From NCBI GenBank assembly GCA_017427265.1, contig JAFRTG010000036.1, positions 62,001-126,000 of the forward strand: a DNA stretch of 64,000 nt, read 5' to 3'. A program made the position numbers and the translations under genes. The stretch's first letter is position 1. Every line of letters begins with the position of its first letter. Of the stretch, positions 24,459-34,771 are shown one piece after another. The stretch is from Oscillospiraceae bacterium. Its GTDB lineage: Bacteria; Bacillota; Clostridia; Oscillospirales; Ruminococcaceae. The notes beneath the pieces are model-generated. The model saw only the letters and a program-made list of their open reading frames with translations, did not search any database and was not told where the DNA came from.

Positions 24459-26330
24459 ATGGAACAAAATACCCCAAAGGAGCATCGCAAGGCTGAACTC
24501 TGGATTCTGTTTATCCTGATTGCAGCACAGCTTGCTGTTGCTGTTTACGGCATGGCGTTTGTCAAGAACACGCTGTTTATAGATGAAATCGTGACTTACG
24601 GACTTGCGAACAGCGTGGAGAAGCCGTTCATGAACGGCACGGACTTTACCAATTCGGTTGAAACAGATTACTGGACTACCGGTCAGGCGATGCGGAATTA
24701 TCTGACTGTAGAGCCTGGGACACAATTTGATTATTCGACTGTATGGCGCAATCAGGCATATGATTTTACGCCGCCGATGTATTTTGTTTTACTGCATACG
24801 CTCTGTTCTCTGTTTCCGGGGGTATTCTCTTTCTGGTTCGGCTATGTCATCAATCTTTTTGCGATTGTCGTGACAGATATTGCCCTGTACTGTATGATGC
24901 GAAGGCTTACGCATTCCGGCACAGTCGCTTTGCTGACGGTATTCTGGTACGTCTTTACGCTCGGTGCACAGTGCGGCGCTGTATTTCTGCGTTCCTATGC
25001 GCTTTGTGTCATGATGACGGTTTTGTTTGCGGCTTCTTTGTATCGTTTCTGTGATGAAGAGAAAATCCGCTTGTCTGATGCAGTGCTTCTTGCTTTGGCT
25101 GCGTTTTTCGGCACCCTGACACATGATTCTTTTCTGATTTTTGCCTTTTTCTTTACGCTGTTCCTTTGTGTGACACTTCTGATCCGCAAGAAAATCAGAA
25201 AAATGTTCATAGCAGGGGGAACGATTTTAGCCGGAACCGCAGCAGCCCTACTTGCGTTCCCGGCCACGCTGATGAGCTTTTTCGCCGCGACGGATGCAAG
25301 TACCAGCAAGCTGTTTCTGTTTTCCGCAGATATGGAAAAAATCAGATGGTTTGTTTATCTTCTCATCAGACTGCTGATCTATGACACGACCGGAATTGCA
25401 ATCAACCAGTTCCGTCGGGGCAATTATTCGTATGTCATTGCTGCTGTTGTCTTACTGTCTGCCGTGCTGATTCCGCTTGCTTTTCTGTTTCGGAAGGAAG
25501 CGTGGATGCGAAAGCTGCGCGGGAAGATCGCCGCACTGCTGAAGCAATATTTCCGCAATACACGTTTTATTTTTATCTCCTGGCTGCTGACAGCAGTGTG
25601 TTTTCTTTTTGTTCTGGGAGTTTCGCTGCCAAACGTATTCGTTTGGTCTTTGCTGAGACTTGATTATGTGTGTGACCGGTATATTTATCTGTTGATTCCG
25701 TTTTTCTGCGGCCTTGTTACATGGTGTATATACGGCATGATTTCATACATTCAGAGAATAAGAAATTCTGCTTTGCTGAAAAAGCTGTCGGTTGCAGTTC
25801 CTGCTGTTTGTATCGTCGGATCACTGCTGCTGCAGAACATCTGCGGTTATAATCATTTCCTGATTCGGGTAGAAAATCAGAACGGCAAGATAAACGACCG
25901 GATTACCGGAGCGGACTGCATCGTGCTGACGAACAATCCGACCGTTCAGAACTATATTCCGGGTCTGACAATGGATGCGGATGATCTTTTTTTGTCACTT
26001 TATTGGGGAAACCACTATCTAGTGCAGGAAAAGGAATATGAGAAACTGAAAGGATCTGAAGAGCCGGTTTATCTGCTGTTTGATTTAGCAGGAATGGCGA
26101 ATCCTTCGGAAGATTCTGAATCGGATCAAACATTTGTATTTGATGACCTTGAGTTCAGTCAGCAATCGGAACAGGACAGCGGGAACAGTTCGGAAGTGCA
26201 GAAAAAAACTGAGATACTGGATTATTTTGAAGAATTTTTCGGTTTCACGCCGGAATACTGCTTGACAGAAAAGGCGGGCTTTTGTTCATTTGAACTGTAT
26301 CTTCTGAAGCCTGCGGGAACCGAATCTTAA
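24459..26330 (+). CDS. Multi-pass membrane protein, GT-C/GT39-like glycosyltransferase candidate
   Basis: A 623-residue membrane protein with about 11-12 hydrophobic segments up to residue 470 and a C-terminal extracytoplasmic part. The first loop after helix 1 holds LFIDEIVTYGLANS, a DE motif at the position of the catalytic acidic residues in PMT/ArnT-type GT-C transferases, which use polyprenyl-linked sugars. The assignment rests on layout and this motif, so the function is tentative. Its ATG at 24459 follows AAAGGAG. Base composition is clearly more A/T-rich than the flanking ftsK and kptA genes, hinting at different ancestry. Confidence 0.6.
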   Translation: MEQNTPKEHRKAELWILFILIAAQLAVAVYGMAFVKNTLFIDEIVTYGLANSVEKPFMNGTDFTNSVETDYWTTGQAMRNYLTVEPGTQFDYSTVWRNQAYDFTPPMYFVLLHTLCSLFPGVFSFWFGYVINLFAIVVTDIALYCMMRRLTHSGTVALLTVFWYVFTLGAQCGAVFLRSYALCVMMTVLFAASLYRFCDEEKIRLSDAVLLALAAFFGTLTHDSFLIFAFFFTLFLCVTLLIRKKIRKMFIAGGTILAGTAAALLAFPATLMSFFAATDASTSKLFLFSADMEKIRWFVYLLIRLLIYDTTGIAINQFRRGNYSYVIAAVVLLSAVLIPLAFLFRKEAWMRKLRGKIAALLKQYFRNTRFIFISWLLTAVCFLFVLGVSLPNVFVWSLLRLDYVCDRYIYLLIPFFCGLVTWCIYGMISYIQRIRNSALLKKLSVAVPAVCIVGSLLLQNICGYNHFLIRVENQNGKINDRITGADCIVLTNNPTVQNYIPGLTMDADDLFLSLYWGNHYLVQEKEYEKLKGSEEPVYLLFDLAGMANPSEDSESDQTFVFDDLEFSQQSEQDSGNSSEVQKKTEILDYFEEFFGFTPEYCLTEKAGFCSFELYLLKPAGTES

Positions 26331-26385
26331 ACAATATGGGAAAGGCTTTTTACGGTACTAAAACCGAAAGAAAGGATGTGTCAAT

Positions 26386-26952
26386 ATGCCCGATCTGGTG
26401 CGCTGCAGCAAATTCATGAGTCTGGTTCTGCGGCATCAGCCGGATGCAGCTGGCATTACGCTCGATGCGCACGGCTGGGCAGATGTTCCCAAGCTGCTGG
26501 AAGGAATGCGGCGGGCTAATCATGCGATTACTGCTGAAATGCTGGAGGAAATCGTCCGGACGGACAACAAGCAGCGCTATTCCTTCAATGCGGATCACAC
26601 AAAAATCCGTGCAAATCAGGGGCATTCTGTTCCGGTTGATCTGGAACTGCAGCCGGTTCAGCCGCCGGAATATCTCTGGCACGGAACCGCAGAACGCTTC
26701 CTCGGCAAGATTTTTGCAGAGGGTCTGCGGCCGATGTCACGGCAGTACGTGCATCTTTCTCCGGATCAGGAAACGGCTTATAAGGTCGGTGTACGACACG
26801 GAAAGCCGGTGATTCTGCGCGTAAAAGCAGGTGATCTTTCCGGCACAGGCACGCAGTTTTATCTTTCGGAGAACGGCGTCTGGCTGACGGATGCTGTTCC
26901 GCCGGAATATCTGGAAATCGTATCAGCGGATACGGATAACGGAAAGGGATAA
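26386..26952 (+). CDS. kptA: RNA 2'-phosphotransferase KptA (Tpt1 family)
   Basis: A 188-residue enzyme of the Tpt1/KptA family, which transfers an internal RNA 2'-phosphate to NAD+. Conserved motifs seen are KFMSLVLRHQPDAAGI (catalytic Arg and His), DAHGWADVPKLL, YSFNADHTKIRANQGHS, LWHGTAERFL and SRQYVHLSPD. In eukaryotes it finishes tRNA splicing; bacteria lack that pathway, so its natural substrate here is unknown, with NAD-dependent RNA or phosphate capping repair proposed. The next gene starts 2 bases after its stop, suggesting co-translation. Confidence 0.93.
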   Translation: MPDLVRCSKFMSLVLRHQPDAAGITLDAHGWADVPKLLEGMRRANHAITAEMLEEIVRTDNKQRYSFNADHTKIRANQGHSVPVDLELQPVQPPEYLWHGTAERFLGKIFAEGLRPMSRQYVHLSPDQETAYKVGVRHGKPVILRVKAGDLSGTGTQFYLSENGVWLTDAVPPEYLEIVSADTDNGKG

Positions 26953-26954
26953 CG

Positions 26955-27287
26955 ATGGGAATGTTTGGAAAAAAGCCGCAGGCGGATATTCCGCAGGGGC
27001 GCAATGAAATCGGAAACAAACAGCTGAAGGAAGCAATCGCCACGACGGCGCTGCGTTTTCTGGAGCAGGGGACCGATTATCACGAGCTTGCGTATACCAA
27101 GGCGGAGTTCGGCTATCTGTTCGATTTTGACGGCCACGGCGTTGAGGCGCTGCTGAAAATTATCACGGACTGCACCACGGCTTATTTTGCGGTGCAGGGG
27201 CAGAAAATGATGCGGCTGGATTTTTCGGAAGAATTGTTCCGCACCACAACGGAAGGCTTTCTGGAGCTGCACGGCGGCGGAAACTGA
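26955..27287 (+). CDS. Hypothetical protein
   Basis: A 110-residue soluble protein that I do not recognise. It begins MGMFGKKPQADIPQGRNEIG and contains TDYHELAYTKAEFGYLFDF and LDFSEELFRTTTEGFLELHG, compatible with a small alpha/beta fold; there is no signal peptide or membrane segment. Its ATG lies 2 bases after the kptA stop, with GGAAAGGGATAACG upstream overlapping the kptA end, so it is probably made together with KptA. The reading frame shows normal codon use. Confidence 0.65.
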   Translation: MGMFGKKPQADIPQGRNEIGNKQLKEAIATTALRFLEQGTDYHELAYTKAEFGYLFDFDGHGVEALLKIITDCTTAYFAVQGQKMMRLDFSEELFRTTTEGFLELHGGGN

Positions 27288-27332
27288 TCCGGAATCCTTG
27301 ATTGATCTGACACAAAGGAAAGGAGCATCGGC

Positions 27333-29267
27333 ATGTCCGGTTTTATCCCGGTGACGATGGACGAGCTGCTTGCGCAGGGCGTCACACAGCCGGATTTTGT
27401 CTATGTAAACGGCGATGCATACGTCGATCACCCGAGCTTCGGTGCGGCGATCATCTGCCGGATTCTTGAACATGCGGGCTATTCGGTTGCAATGCTCGCA
27501 CAGCCTGACTGGAAAACTGACCGCGATTTCACAAGATTCGGATGTCCGAAGCTGGGCTTTCTGGTCAGCGCGGGGAATATTGACAGCATGGTCGCACACT
27601 ATACATCTGCAAAGAAAAAACGCTCGGACGACGCCTATTCCGCGGGCTGCAAGGCCGGAAAGCGTCCGGACAGAGCTGTCATTGTATATTGCAAAAAAAT
27701 CCGCAGCATCTACGGAAACAGTGTCCCGATTCTCATCGGCGGACTGGAGGCGTCTCTGCGGCGTTTTGCACATTATGACTACTGGGATGACAGCGTGCAC
27801 CCTTCGGTTCTGCTGGAAAGCGGCGCTGATATCCTCAGCTTCGGCATGGGCGAGCACAGTATGCTGGAAATGGCTGCGATGCTCCGCGACGGCGTGCCGG
27901 TTTCCGAGATCCGCGATGTCCGCGGCACATGCTATCTCTGTGATCCGGCGGATACGCCGTTCGGCGCGGCGGAATGTCCGTCCTTTGAGCAGGTGCGCGA
28001 CAAAAAGGAAGCCTATGCCAAGGCCTGCCGGATTCAGTATGACCAGCAGGACGAGGTCTACGGCAAGCGCATCATTCAGCGCCACGGAAACAAAATGCTT
28101 GTGCAGAATCCGCCTGCGCTGTCGCTGACGCAGCAGGAGTTCGACGACCTCTATAAACTGCCGTTTCAGCGTACCTATCATCCGATGTACGAGGCAGAGG
28201 GCGGCGTTCCGGCCATCCGGGAGGTGCGCTTTTCGATCACCCATAACCGCGGATGCTTCGGCTTCTGCAATTTCTGCTCGATCGCGCTGCATCAGGGGCG
28301 GCGCATGACCGTCCGTTCCGAGGAATCGGTTATCGAGGAGGCCAAATATCTGACGACACTGCCCGATTTCAAGGGCTATCTGCACGATGTCGGCGGCCCG
28401 ACGGCGAACTTCCGGCATCCCTCCTGTGAGAAACAGCTGCAGCACGGACTCTGCAAGGGACGCAAATGTCTTGCGCCGGAGCCGTGCAAAAATCTGCGTG
28501 TCGATCATCAGGATTATCTGCGTCTGCTGAGAAAACTCCGTGCACTGCCGAAGGTCAAGCGCGTGTTTATCCGTTCGGGTATCCGCTATGACTATCTGCT
28601 CGCAGATAAAGACGACGAATTCTTCCGTGAGCTTGTGCGCCATCATGTTTCCGGACAGCTGAAGGTTGCACCGGAGCACTGCTCGAATCATGTGCTCGAT
28701 AAAATGGGCAAGCCGCATATCGAGACATATAAGGCATTTCAGAAGCGGTTCTATGAGCTGACAAAATCCATGAACATGGAGCAGTATCTTGTGCCGTACC
28801 TGATGAGCAGTCATCCGGGCAGCACGATCAAGGATGCCATTCAGCTTGCCTGTTTCCTCAAGGAGGAGGGCATCCATCCGGAGCAGGTGCAGGATTTTTA
28901 CCCGACGCCCGGCACGATCTCAACCTGCATGTTTTATACGGGGCTTGACCCCTATACACTGGAACCGGTCTATGTGCCGAAAACGCCGAAGGAAAAGGCA
29001 GAGCAGCGTGCAATGCTGCAGTATTTCAAGCCGGAAAACCAGCCGCTGATCCGGCAGGCGCTGATCCGTGCGGGTCGCCGCGACCTGATCGGCAGCGGAC
29101 CGCACTGTCTGGTACCGGCAGAGCCCGGCGCAGGACGCGCGCAGCATCAGAATGCGCAGAAGCAAGGGCGCGGGCAGCAGAAATCTGCCGCCCGACCGCA
29201 GAAGGGCAGCCGTCCGGGCGACCGCCGGAAGCCCGCTGCAAAACAGCCGAAGCACAAAGGAAAATGA
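27333..29267 (+). CDS. YgiQ-family radical SAM protein
   Basis: A 644-residue protein of the YgiQ (UPF0313) family. The N-terminal domain resembles a B12-binding-like fold (DYVN-type start: DFVYVNGDAYVDHPSFG), and the radical SAM core holds the CxxxCxxC motif in NRGCFGFCNFCSIALHQGR. A second cysteine-rich stretch (CEKQLQHGLCKGRKCLAPEPC) may bind another cluster. The C-terminal 60 residues are a basic, glycine/proline-rich tail (QGRGQQKSAARPQKGSRPG) suggesting RNA or ribosome contact. The reaction catalysed is not established. AAAGGAG lies 7 bases before the ATG. Confidence 0.92.
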   Translation: MSGFIPVTMDELLAQGVTQPDFVYVNGDAYVDHPSFGAAIICRILEHAGYSVAMLAQPDWKTDRDFTRFGCPKLGFLVSAGNIDSMVAHYTSAKKKRSDDAYSAGCKAGKRPDRAVIVYCKKIRSIYGNSVPILIGGLEASLRRFAHYDYWDDSVHPSVLLESGADILSFGMGEHSMLEMAAMLRDGVPVSEIRDVRGTCYLCDPADTPFGAAECPSFEQVRDKKEAYAKACRIQYDQQDEVYGKRIIQRHGNKMLVQNPPALSLTQQEFDDLYKLPFQRTYHPMYEAEGGVPAIREVRFSITHNRGCFGFCNFCSIALHQGRRMTVRSEESVIEEAKYLTTLPDFKGYLHDVGGPTANFRHPSCEKQLQHGLCKGRKCLAPEPCKNLRVDHQDYLRLLRKLRALPKVKRVFIRSGIRYDYLLADKDDEFFRELVRHHVSGQLKVAPEHCSNHVLDKMGKPHIETYKAFQKRFYELTKSMNMEQYLVPYLMSSHPGSTIKDAIQLACFLKEEGIHPEQVQDFYPTPGTISTCMFYTGLDPYTLEPVYVPKTPKEKAEQRAMLQYFKPENQPLIRQALIRAGRRDLIGSGPHCLVPAEPGAGRAQHQNAQKQGRGQQKSAARPQKGSRPGDRRKPAAKQPKHKGK

Positions 29268-29306
29268 ATCAGCATATAACCGTCTGCTGCAGAAAGGAGC
29301 CGCATC

Positions 29307-29546
29307 ATGACCACAATACTGGAACGATTTGAGGGCGATTTTGCCGTACTGGAACTCCATGACGATTCAACCGGCGAGGTGCTGTATAAAAATCTCCCGG
29401 CCGACTGGCTGCCGGAGGATGCCGCCGAGGGCGATGTTCTGATTAAAGCGGACGGCAAATATGCCGTAGATACGAAGGAAACCATGAAGCGCAGAGCGGC
29501 CTCCGCAGAGAAGCTGCGAGCGCTGCAGGAGATTGAAAATGCCTGA
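29307..29546 (+). CDS. DUF3006 small protein
   Basis: A 79-residue protein matching DUF3006: LERFEGDFAVLE at the start, LPADWLPEDAAEGDVL in the middle, and a charged helical C-terminus. The family is a small beta-rich domain found in Firmicutes, often next to metallo-beta-lactamase or unrelated enzymes, with no firm function. Its end overlaps the start of the flavoprotein gene by 8 bases, so the two are likely coupled. GAAAGGAG precedes the ATG. Confidence 0.8.
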   Translation: MTTILERFEGDFAVLELHDDSTGEVLYKNLPADWLPEDAAEGDVLIKADGKYAVDTKETMKRRAASAEKLRALQEIENA

Positions 29547-30780
29547 TATTCTCGTTGTCGGCTGCGGTGCGGCCGGCATGTATGCAGCCGTTCATGCTGC
29601 GCGGCTTGGCTGCCGGGTCACGGTGCTCGATGCGAACGACCGTCCGGGGCATAAGCTGTCGATTACTGGAAAAGGACGCTGCAATGTTACAAATGCGTGT
29701 GACCGCGATACCTTTCTGCAAAATGTGCCGCGGAATCCGCGCTTTTTGTATTCGGCGCTTTCCCGGTGCAGTCCCGCCGATGTGCAGGCCTTTTTTGAGG
29801 CTGAGGGCGTTCCGCTGAAAACGGAGCGCGGGCGGCGCGTGTTTCCGCAGAGTGACCGCGCACAGGATATCGTGCAGGCGCTGCTGAACGCGATGAAAGC
29901 GGCGGGCGTATCGGTTCGGTTCGGTGCGCGTGTGAAAAAGCTCGTGATTGCTGACGGCATCTGCACCGGCGTACAGCTTGCAGACGGGCAGATCTGTCAT
30001 GCGGATGCGGTTTTGCTTGCAACAGGCGGCATGAGCTATCCGCGCACGGGCTCCCGCGGGGACGGCTACCGTCTTGCAGAGCAGGCCGGCGTGACGGTCA
30101 TTCCGCCGCAGCCGTCTCTGATTCCGCTGGAGACTGTTGAAACGGATCCGACGGAGATGCAGGGACTCTCCCTGAAAAATGTCACGCTGACTGTAAAGGC
30201 GGGCAAAAAAGTCATATTTTCGGAGCTCGGCGAGATGCTGTTTACGCATTTCGGCATTTCCGGGCCGCTGGTGCTTTCGGCTTCCTGCCGGATGGATCCG
30301 CAGAAGCTCGGTGATTATCTTCTGACCGTGGATCTGAAACCGGGTCTGACGCCGGAGCAGCTCGATCAGCGGCTGCAGCGTGATTTTTCCGCGCAGCTGA
30401 ACCGCGATGCGGGCAATGCGCTGCACGGCCTGCTGCCGGTTTCGATGATTCCCGTGATGCTGCGCCGTGCCGGAATTCCGGCTTCGCAGAAGATTCACGA
30501 TGTCACAAAAGAGCAGCGCAGAGCACTCGGCGCTGCGGTCAAGGGCTATACGATGCATGCTTCCGCGATGCGTCCCATTGCAGAGGCGATTGTCACAAGA
30601 GGCGGTGTCTCGGTGCGGGACGTCAATCCGAATACAATGGAATGCAAGAAAATACGCGGTTTATACTTTGCAGGCGAGCTGCTGGACGTCGATGCCTATA
30701 CAGGCGGCTACAATTTGCAGATCGCGTTTGCGACCGGATATGCTGCGGCTGCGGCGATGGCGCTGTGCAGCCCGGATTAA
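29539..30780 (+). CDS. NAD(P)/FAD-dependent oxidoreductase, HI0933/BaiN family
   Basis: A 413-residue flavoprotein with the dinucleotide-binding motif LVVGCGAAGMYAA at residues 5-17, the family segment KLSITGKGRCNVTN and the C-terminal block FAGELLDVDAYTGGYNLQIAFATGYAA. These are typical of HI0933-like proteins, a family that includes BaiN; the substrate is unknown for most members. The ATG at 29539 was chosen because AGGAG lies 7 bases upstream; a TTG two codons earlier is possible. It overlaps the DUF3006 gene. Confidence 0.92.
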   Translation: MPDILVVGCGAAGMYAAVHAARLGCRVTVLDANDRPGHKLSITGKGRCNVTNACDRDTFLQNVPRNPRFLYSALSRCSPADVQAFFEAEGVPLKTERGRRVFPQSDRAQDIVQALLNAMKAAGVSVRFGARVKKLVIADGICTGVQLADGQICHADAVLLATGGMSYPRTGSRGDGYRLAEQAGVTVIPPQPSLIPLETVETDPTEMQGLSLKNVTLTVKAGKKVIFSELGEMLFTHFGISGPLVLSASCRMDPQKLGDYLLTVDLKPGLTPEQLDQRLQRDFSAQLNRDAGNALHGLLPVSMIPVMLRRAGIPASQKIHDVTKEQRRALGAAVKGYTMHASAMRPIAEAIVTRGGVSVRDVNPNTMECKKIRGLYFAGELLDVDAYTGGYNLQIAFATGYAAAAAMALCSPD

Positions 30781-30798
30781 CGGAGGAGGCGAACAGGA

Positions 30799-31455
30799 AT
30801 GGCAAACGGAAACGGCGATCCCGTCGGTTTTTTGATGTCAATGATCTTCCGGATGCTGGTTCTGACAGTGGCCGTGACGCTGATTATCTCGGCCTGTGTG
30901 ACGGCAATCGGCGGCGTTGTCAGTAACTTTTCTGAGCGGAAAAAGCGCCGCGAAGCGCTCCGGAAAACAACGGGTGCGGTACCGGCAGAGGGCTTCCTTG
31001 CGGATGTCCGCATGGCCGATGTGCCGGAGCGGTCGCAGAAGCAATTTCATTATAAATTGTCCGTGCATTACCGCGATACCTCGAATACGGTACGGCGTGC
31101 GCTGATCGGCGTTGTTTCAAAATATCCGATTGCATTTCAGGAGGGGCAGTCAATTCCGCTGCGGATTTTCCGTCAGCCCTTGCTGCAGCCGCTTTCGGAT
31201 GCGTATGATCCTTCCCGCGGTGCAGACGGCCGTCTGCCGTCTGTGATTGCGTTCCGGTCGTGGCTCGGCCGGCCTGTCGATGAGACCGGCACGGTTATGC
31301 GCGAAGAGGACTTTGTCTCCGTGACCATGGATTTGCAGCAGAAGATCGAGCGTTCGCGCAAAGCACTGCTGATCTGGATTATCGCGGGCGTCATCGGCAA
31401 TCTCCTGACAATCAGAATGGCGCTTCTGATGATCGGCGCAGATCCCTATGCCTGA
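30799..31455 (+). CDS. Two-helix membrane protein of unknown function
   Basis: A 218-residue protein with a hydrophobic helix near residues 13-42 ([20 protein letters not shown] region) and another at about 190-212 ([20 protein letters not shown]). The middle section ([31 protein letters not shown]) looks like a small beta-rich soluble domain, somewhat like DUF3592 proteins, but this is not certain. The ATG has a GGAGGAGGCGAACAGGA leader. It lies between the flavoprotein gene and uvrA and may be in their operon. Confidence 0.65.
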   Translation: MANGNGDPVGFLMSMIFRMLVLTVAVTLIISACVTAIGGVVSNFSERKKRREALRKTTGAVPAEGFLADVRMADVPERSQKQFHYKLSVHYRDTSNTVRRALIGVVSKYPIAFQEGQSIPLRIFRQPLLQPLSDAYDPSRGADGRLPSVIAFRSWLGRPVDETGTVMREEDFVSVTMDLQQKIERSRKALLIWIIAGVIGNLLTIRMALLMIGADPYA

Positions 31456-31481
31456 TTTATTCCCGAAAGGATTTCATTTTT

Positions 31482-34301
31482 ATGCTGGATAAGATTATCA
31501 TCCGCGGTGCCAGAGAGCACAATCTCAAAAATGTCGATCTGGAGATTCCGCGTGATAAACTGGTAGTATTTACGGGGCTTTCCGGCTCCGGAAAATCCTC
31601 ACTTGCGTTTGATACGATTTACGCAGACGGACAGCGGCGCTATATGGAGTCGCTGTCCTCTTATGCGCGGCAGTTTCTCGGACAGATGGAAAAGCCCGAT
31701 GTGGACAGCATCGAGGGGCTCTCTCCGGCGATTTCGATTGACCAGAAAACGACATCCAAAAATCCGCGTTCGACGGTCGGAACGGTGACGGAGATCTACG
31801 ATTATCTGCGTCTGCTCTATGCGCGGATCGGTATTCCGCACTGTCCGGTCTGCGGCCGTGAGATTCTGCAGCAGACCGTCGATCAGATCACAGATCAGAT
31901 CATGGCGCTGCCGGAGGGCACCAAGCTGCAGCTGCTTGCGCCGATCGTCCGCGGCAGAAAGGGCGAATATACAAAGGAACTCGAACAGGCGAAAAAGGCA
32001 GGCTATGTCCGTGTGCGTGCGGACGGCGTTGTCTACGACCTTTCTGAAAAAATCAAGCTGAACAAGAACCAGAAGCACTCGATCGAGATCATCGTGGACA
32101 GACTGGTCGTCAAGGAGAGCATCCGCTCCCGTCTGGCTGACAGCATTGAAACGACGACCGCGCTGACGGACGGCCTTGTGCTCGTCGATGTGATCGGCGG
32201 TGAGGAACAGCTCTTTTCGCTGTCCTATGCCTGCCCGGAGCACGGCATTTCCGTTGAGGAGCTGACGCCGCGGATGTTCTCGTTCAACAATCCGTTCGGT
32301 GCCTGCGAGACCTGTACGGGACTCGGCGTATTCCGCGAATTTGATCCCGAGCTGCTGATGCCGAACAAGTCGCTGTCTGTTCATGAGGGCGGTTTCAAGG
32401 TGCTCGGCTGGAACTGGAAGGATCCGAAGTCTGTCGCAAATATGTATGCAAATGCGCTGCAGGAGACCTACGGTGTGCCGCTGGATGTACCGATCAAAAA
32501 GCTGACGCAGGCGCAGCGCGATCTGTTCCTTTGGGGAACCGGCGATACGGAGCTGACGCTGCATCAGGCGCCGGAATACGGCGGCGCGACCTATGTGCAC
32601 CCGTTTGAGGGCCTGATCCCGAATCTTCGCCGCCGCTATCAGACGGCCGGTCAGTGGGCAAAGGATGAGCTCGAACAGTATATGAGCGAAGTGCCGTGCC
32701 CGGACTGCAAGGGCAGACGTCTGAAGCCGGTTTCGCTTGCCGTGACGGTCGGCGGGCTGGATATTGACACACTCTGTCACCGGAGCGTGCGGGATCTTGT
32801 CGCATTCTTCTCAGAGCTGCATCTGACGGAGCGTGAAATGCTCATCGCACGCCTGATTATCAAAGAGATTCGCGCAAGACTGGGCTTTCTGGAAAGTGTC
32901 GGTCTGGGTTATCTGACGCTTGCACGCGCAGCAGGCTCGCTTTCGGGCGGCGAAAGCCAGCGCATCCGGCTTGCAACGCAGATCGGTTCCTCGCTGATGG
33001 GTGTGCTTTATATTCTGGATGAGCCGAGCATCGGTCTGCATCAGCGTGATAATGAAAAGCTGATTGCAACGCTGAAGCGTCTGCGTGACTGCGGCAATAC
33101 GCTGATTGTTGTGGAGCACGATGACGATACCATGCGCGCAGCGGATTATATTGTGGATATCGGCCCGGGCGCGGGCGTGCACGGCGGAGAGATCGTCTGC
33201 GCCGGTACTGTGGATGAGATCATGGCCTGCGAAAAATCGGAGACAGGTGCCTATCTGAGCGGGCGGAAGAAGGTTCCGGTGCCGGAAACCCGCAGGAGCG
33301 GTTCCGGTGAGGAGCTTGTCATTTACGGAGCGGAGGTCAACAATCTCAAAAAGATAGATGTGCATTTTCCGCTCGGAAAACTGATCTGCGTGACCGGTGT
33401 ATCCGGTTCGGGCAAATCCTCTCTGGTCAATGAGGTGCTTTATAAATATCTTGCGTCGCATCTGAACCGTGCCAAGATTCGTTCGTCTGGCTATGACAGC
33501 ATTACCGGAACGGAATATCTCGACAAGGTCATTTGCATCGACCAGTCACCGATCGGCCGCACGCCGCGCTCGAATCCGGCGACTTATACCGGCGTGTTCG
33601 GGGATATCCGCACACTGTTTGCGGAAACGAAGGACGCAAAAACCCGCGGCTACGGACCGGGGCGGTTCTCGTTCAATGTCAAGGGCGGACGCTGTGAGGC
33701 CTGCGAGGGCGACGGCATCGTGAAGATTGAGATGCATTTTCTGCCGGATGTCTACGTGCCGTGCGATGTATGCAAGGGTGCGCGCTATAACCGCGAAACA
33801 CTGGAGGTCAAATACAAGGGCAAGTCGATCTATGATGTGCTGGAAATGACGGTCGAGGAAGGCTGCGAATTCTTTTCAGCGATTCCGAAGATCGCACGCA
33901 AGCTCAATACGCTGCGGGATGTCGGTCTTGGCTATATCAAGATCGGGCAGTCCGCAACGACGCTTTCCGGCGGAGAGGCGCAGCGCGTCAAGCTCTCCAC
34001 AGAACTGCAGAAACGTGCGACCGGCCGGACGATCTACATTCTCGATGAGCCGACGACCGGTCTGCACAATGCCGATGTACACCGGCTGATTGATGTGCTG
34101 CAGCAGCTTGCGGATGCCGGCAATACGCTGGTTGTGATCGAGCACAATATGGATGTCATCAAAGTCGCGGATCATATCATTGATCTCGGGCCGGAAGGCG
34201 GTGACGGCGGCGGTACCATTGTTGCAGCGGGTACGCCGGAGGAGATTGCAGCGTGTGAAGCATCCTATACAGGCCGGTTCCTGCGGGATTATCTGAAATG
34301 A
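31482..34301 (+). CDS. uvrA: UvrABC excinuclease subunit UvrA
   Basis: A 939-residue DNA-damage recognition ATPase of nucleotide excision repair. Two ABC modules are complete: Walker [15 protein letters not shown] (about residues 31-44) and [15 protein letters not shown] (about 638-652), signatures [11 protein letters not shown] and [11 protein letters not shown], and Walker [10 protein letters not shown] and ILDEPTTGL. The zinc fingers CPVC...C and CEACEGDG...CDVCKGARY are present. Neither uvrB nor uvrC is nearby. The Shine-Dalgarno is CGAAAGGATTTC. Confidence 0.98.
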   Translation: MLDKIIIRGAREHNLKNVDLEIPRDKLVVFTGLSGSGKSSLAFDTIYADGQRRYMESLSSYARQFLGQMEKPDVDSIEGLSPAISIDQKTTSKNPRSTVGTVTEIYDYLRLLYARIGIPHCPVCGREILQQTVDQITDQIMALPEGTKLQLLAPIVRGRKGEYTKELEQAKKAGYVRVRADGVVYDLSEKIKLNKNQKHSIEIIVDRLVVKESIRSRLADSIETTTALTDGLVLVDVIGGEEQLFSLSYACPEHGISVEELTPRMFSFNNPFGACETCTGLGVFREFDPELLMPNKSLSVHEGGFKVLGWNWKDPKSVANMYANALQETYGVPLDVPIKKLTQAQRDLFLWGTGDTELTLHQAPEYGGATYVHPFEGLIPNLRRRYQTAGQWAKDELEQYMSEVPCPDCKGRRLKPVSLAVTVGGLDIDTLCHRSVRDLVAFFSELHLTEREMLIARLIIKEIRARLGFLESVGLGYLTLARAAGSLSGGESQRIRLATQIGSSLMGVLYILDEPSIGLHQRDNEKLIATLKRLRDCGNTLIVVEHDDDTMRAADYIVDIGPGAGVHGGEIVCAGTVDEIMACEKSETGAYLSGRKKVPVPETRRSGSGEELVIYGAEVNNLKKIDVHFPLGKLICVTGVSGSGKSSLVNEVLYKYLASHLNRAKIRSSGYDSITGTEYLDKVICIDQSPIGRTPRSNPATYTGVFGDIRTLFAETKDAKTRGYGPGRFSFNVKGGRCEACEGDGIVKIEMHFLPDVYVPCDVCKGARYNRETLEVKYKGKSIYDVLEMTVEEGCEFFSAIPKIARKLNTLRDVGLGYIKIGQSATTLSGGEAQRVKLSTELQKRATGRTIYILDEPTTGLHNADVHRLIDVLQQLADAGNTLVVIEHNMDVIKVADHIIDLGPEGGDGGGTIVAAGTPEEIAACEASYTGRFLRDYLK

Positions 34302-34347
34302 GACATGTTTTCTTCCGCTGCTGCATAGAATAAGGCAGGTGAACGGA

Positions 34348-34752
34348 ATGATCGAATTACACGGCTGGATGACGGTTCTGGAAACGCCCGGCGATGAGGA
34401 TGCAATTCCGCAGCAGGAACTGGACCGCATCCGCAGTACAGTGCAGGCAGTGCTTTCCGAGACGGACTGCGGCGTTGAACTGCAGTATCGGAACGGGCAG
34501 GCGTTTCTCAGTACGCTGTACTGCGGCAATCACCGTACACCGCAGACCGATGCGATCATAAACACATATCGGCGCATTGCGGAAGCAGCGCCCGGAAGCT
34601 ACGGAATGCTCTGCATCCGGGACGATGCCGACAACGCTTTCCGCAATGCATTTCAGATTCTGGTGTTCAAACGGGGCGGCTGTCACCGGCGGACGGATAC
34701 GGATTTTTCGCCCTGCATTCCCGTGATCGAGGATGCATCTGCCGGACAGTGA
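34348..34752 (+). CDS. Imm7-like immunity protein
   Basis: A 134-residue protein starting MIELHGWMTVLETPGDED and ending in a Cys/Asp-rich tail. The MIELHGW opening, an internal Leu-rich region and the length resemble immunity protein 7 (Imm7) of polymorphic toxin systems; this is a family resemblance, not a proven match. No toxin with a recognisable C-terminal domain lies next to it. The ATG at 34348 is preferred over a GTG 9 bases upstream because AAGGCAGGTG gives better spacing. It sits between uvrA and yabP, 19 bases from the latter. Confidence 0.6.
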   Translation: MIELHGWMTVLETPGDEDAIPQQELDRIRSTVQAVLSETDCGVELQYRNGQAFLSTLYCGNHRTPQTDAIINTYRRIAEAAPGSYGMLCIRDDADNAFRNAFQILVFKRGGCHRRTDTDFSPCIPVIEDASAGQ

Positions 34753-34771
34753 GCAGAATGAAGGGTGATTC

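Noticed and set aside
26859-28877. A 672-codon minus-strand open frame antisense to the YgiQ gene.
   Set aside because: It is the GC-rich antisense frame of a well-supported radical SAM gene and shows no recognisable protein pattern.
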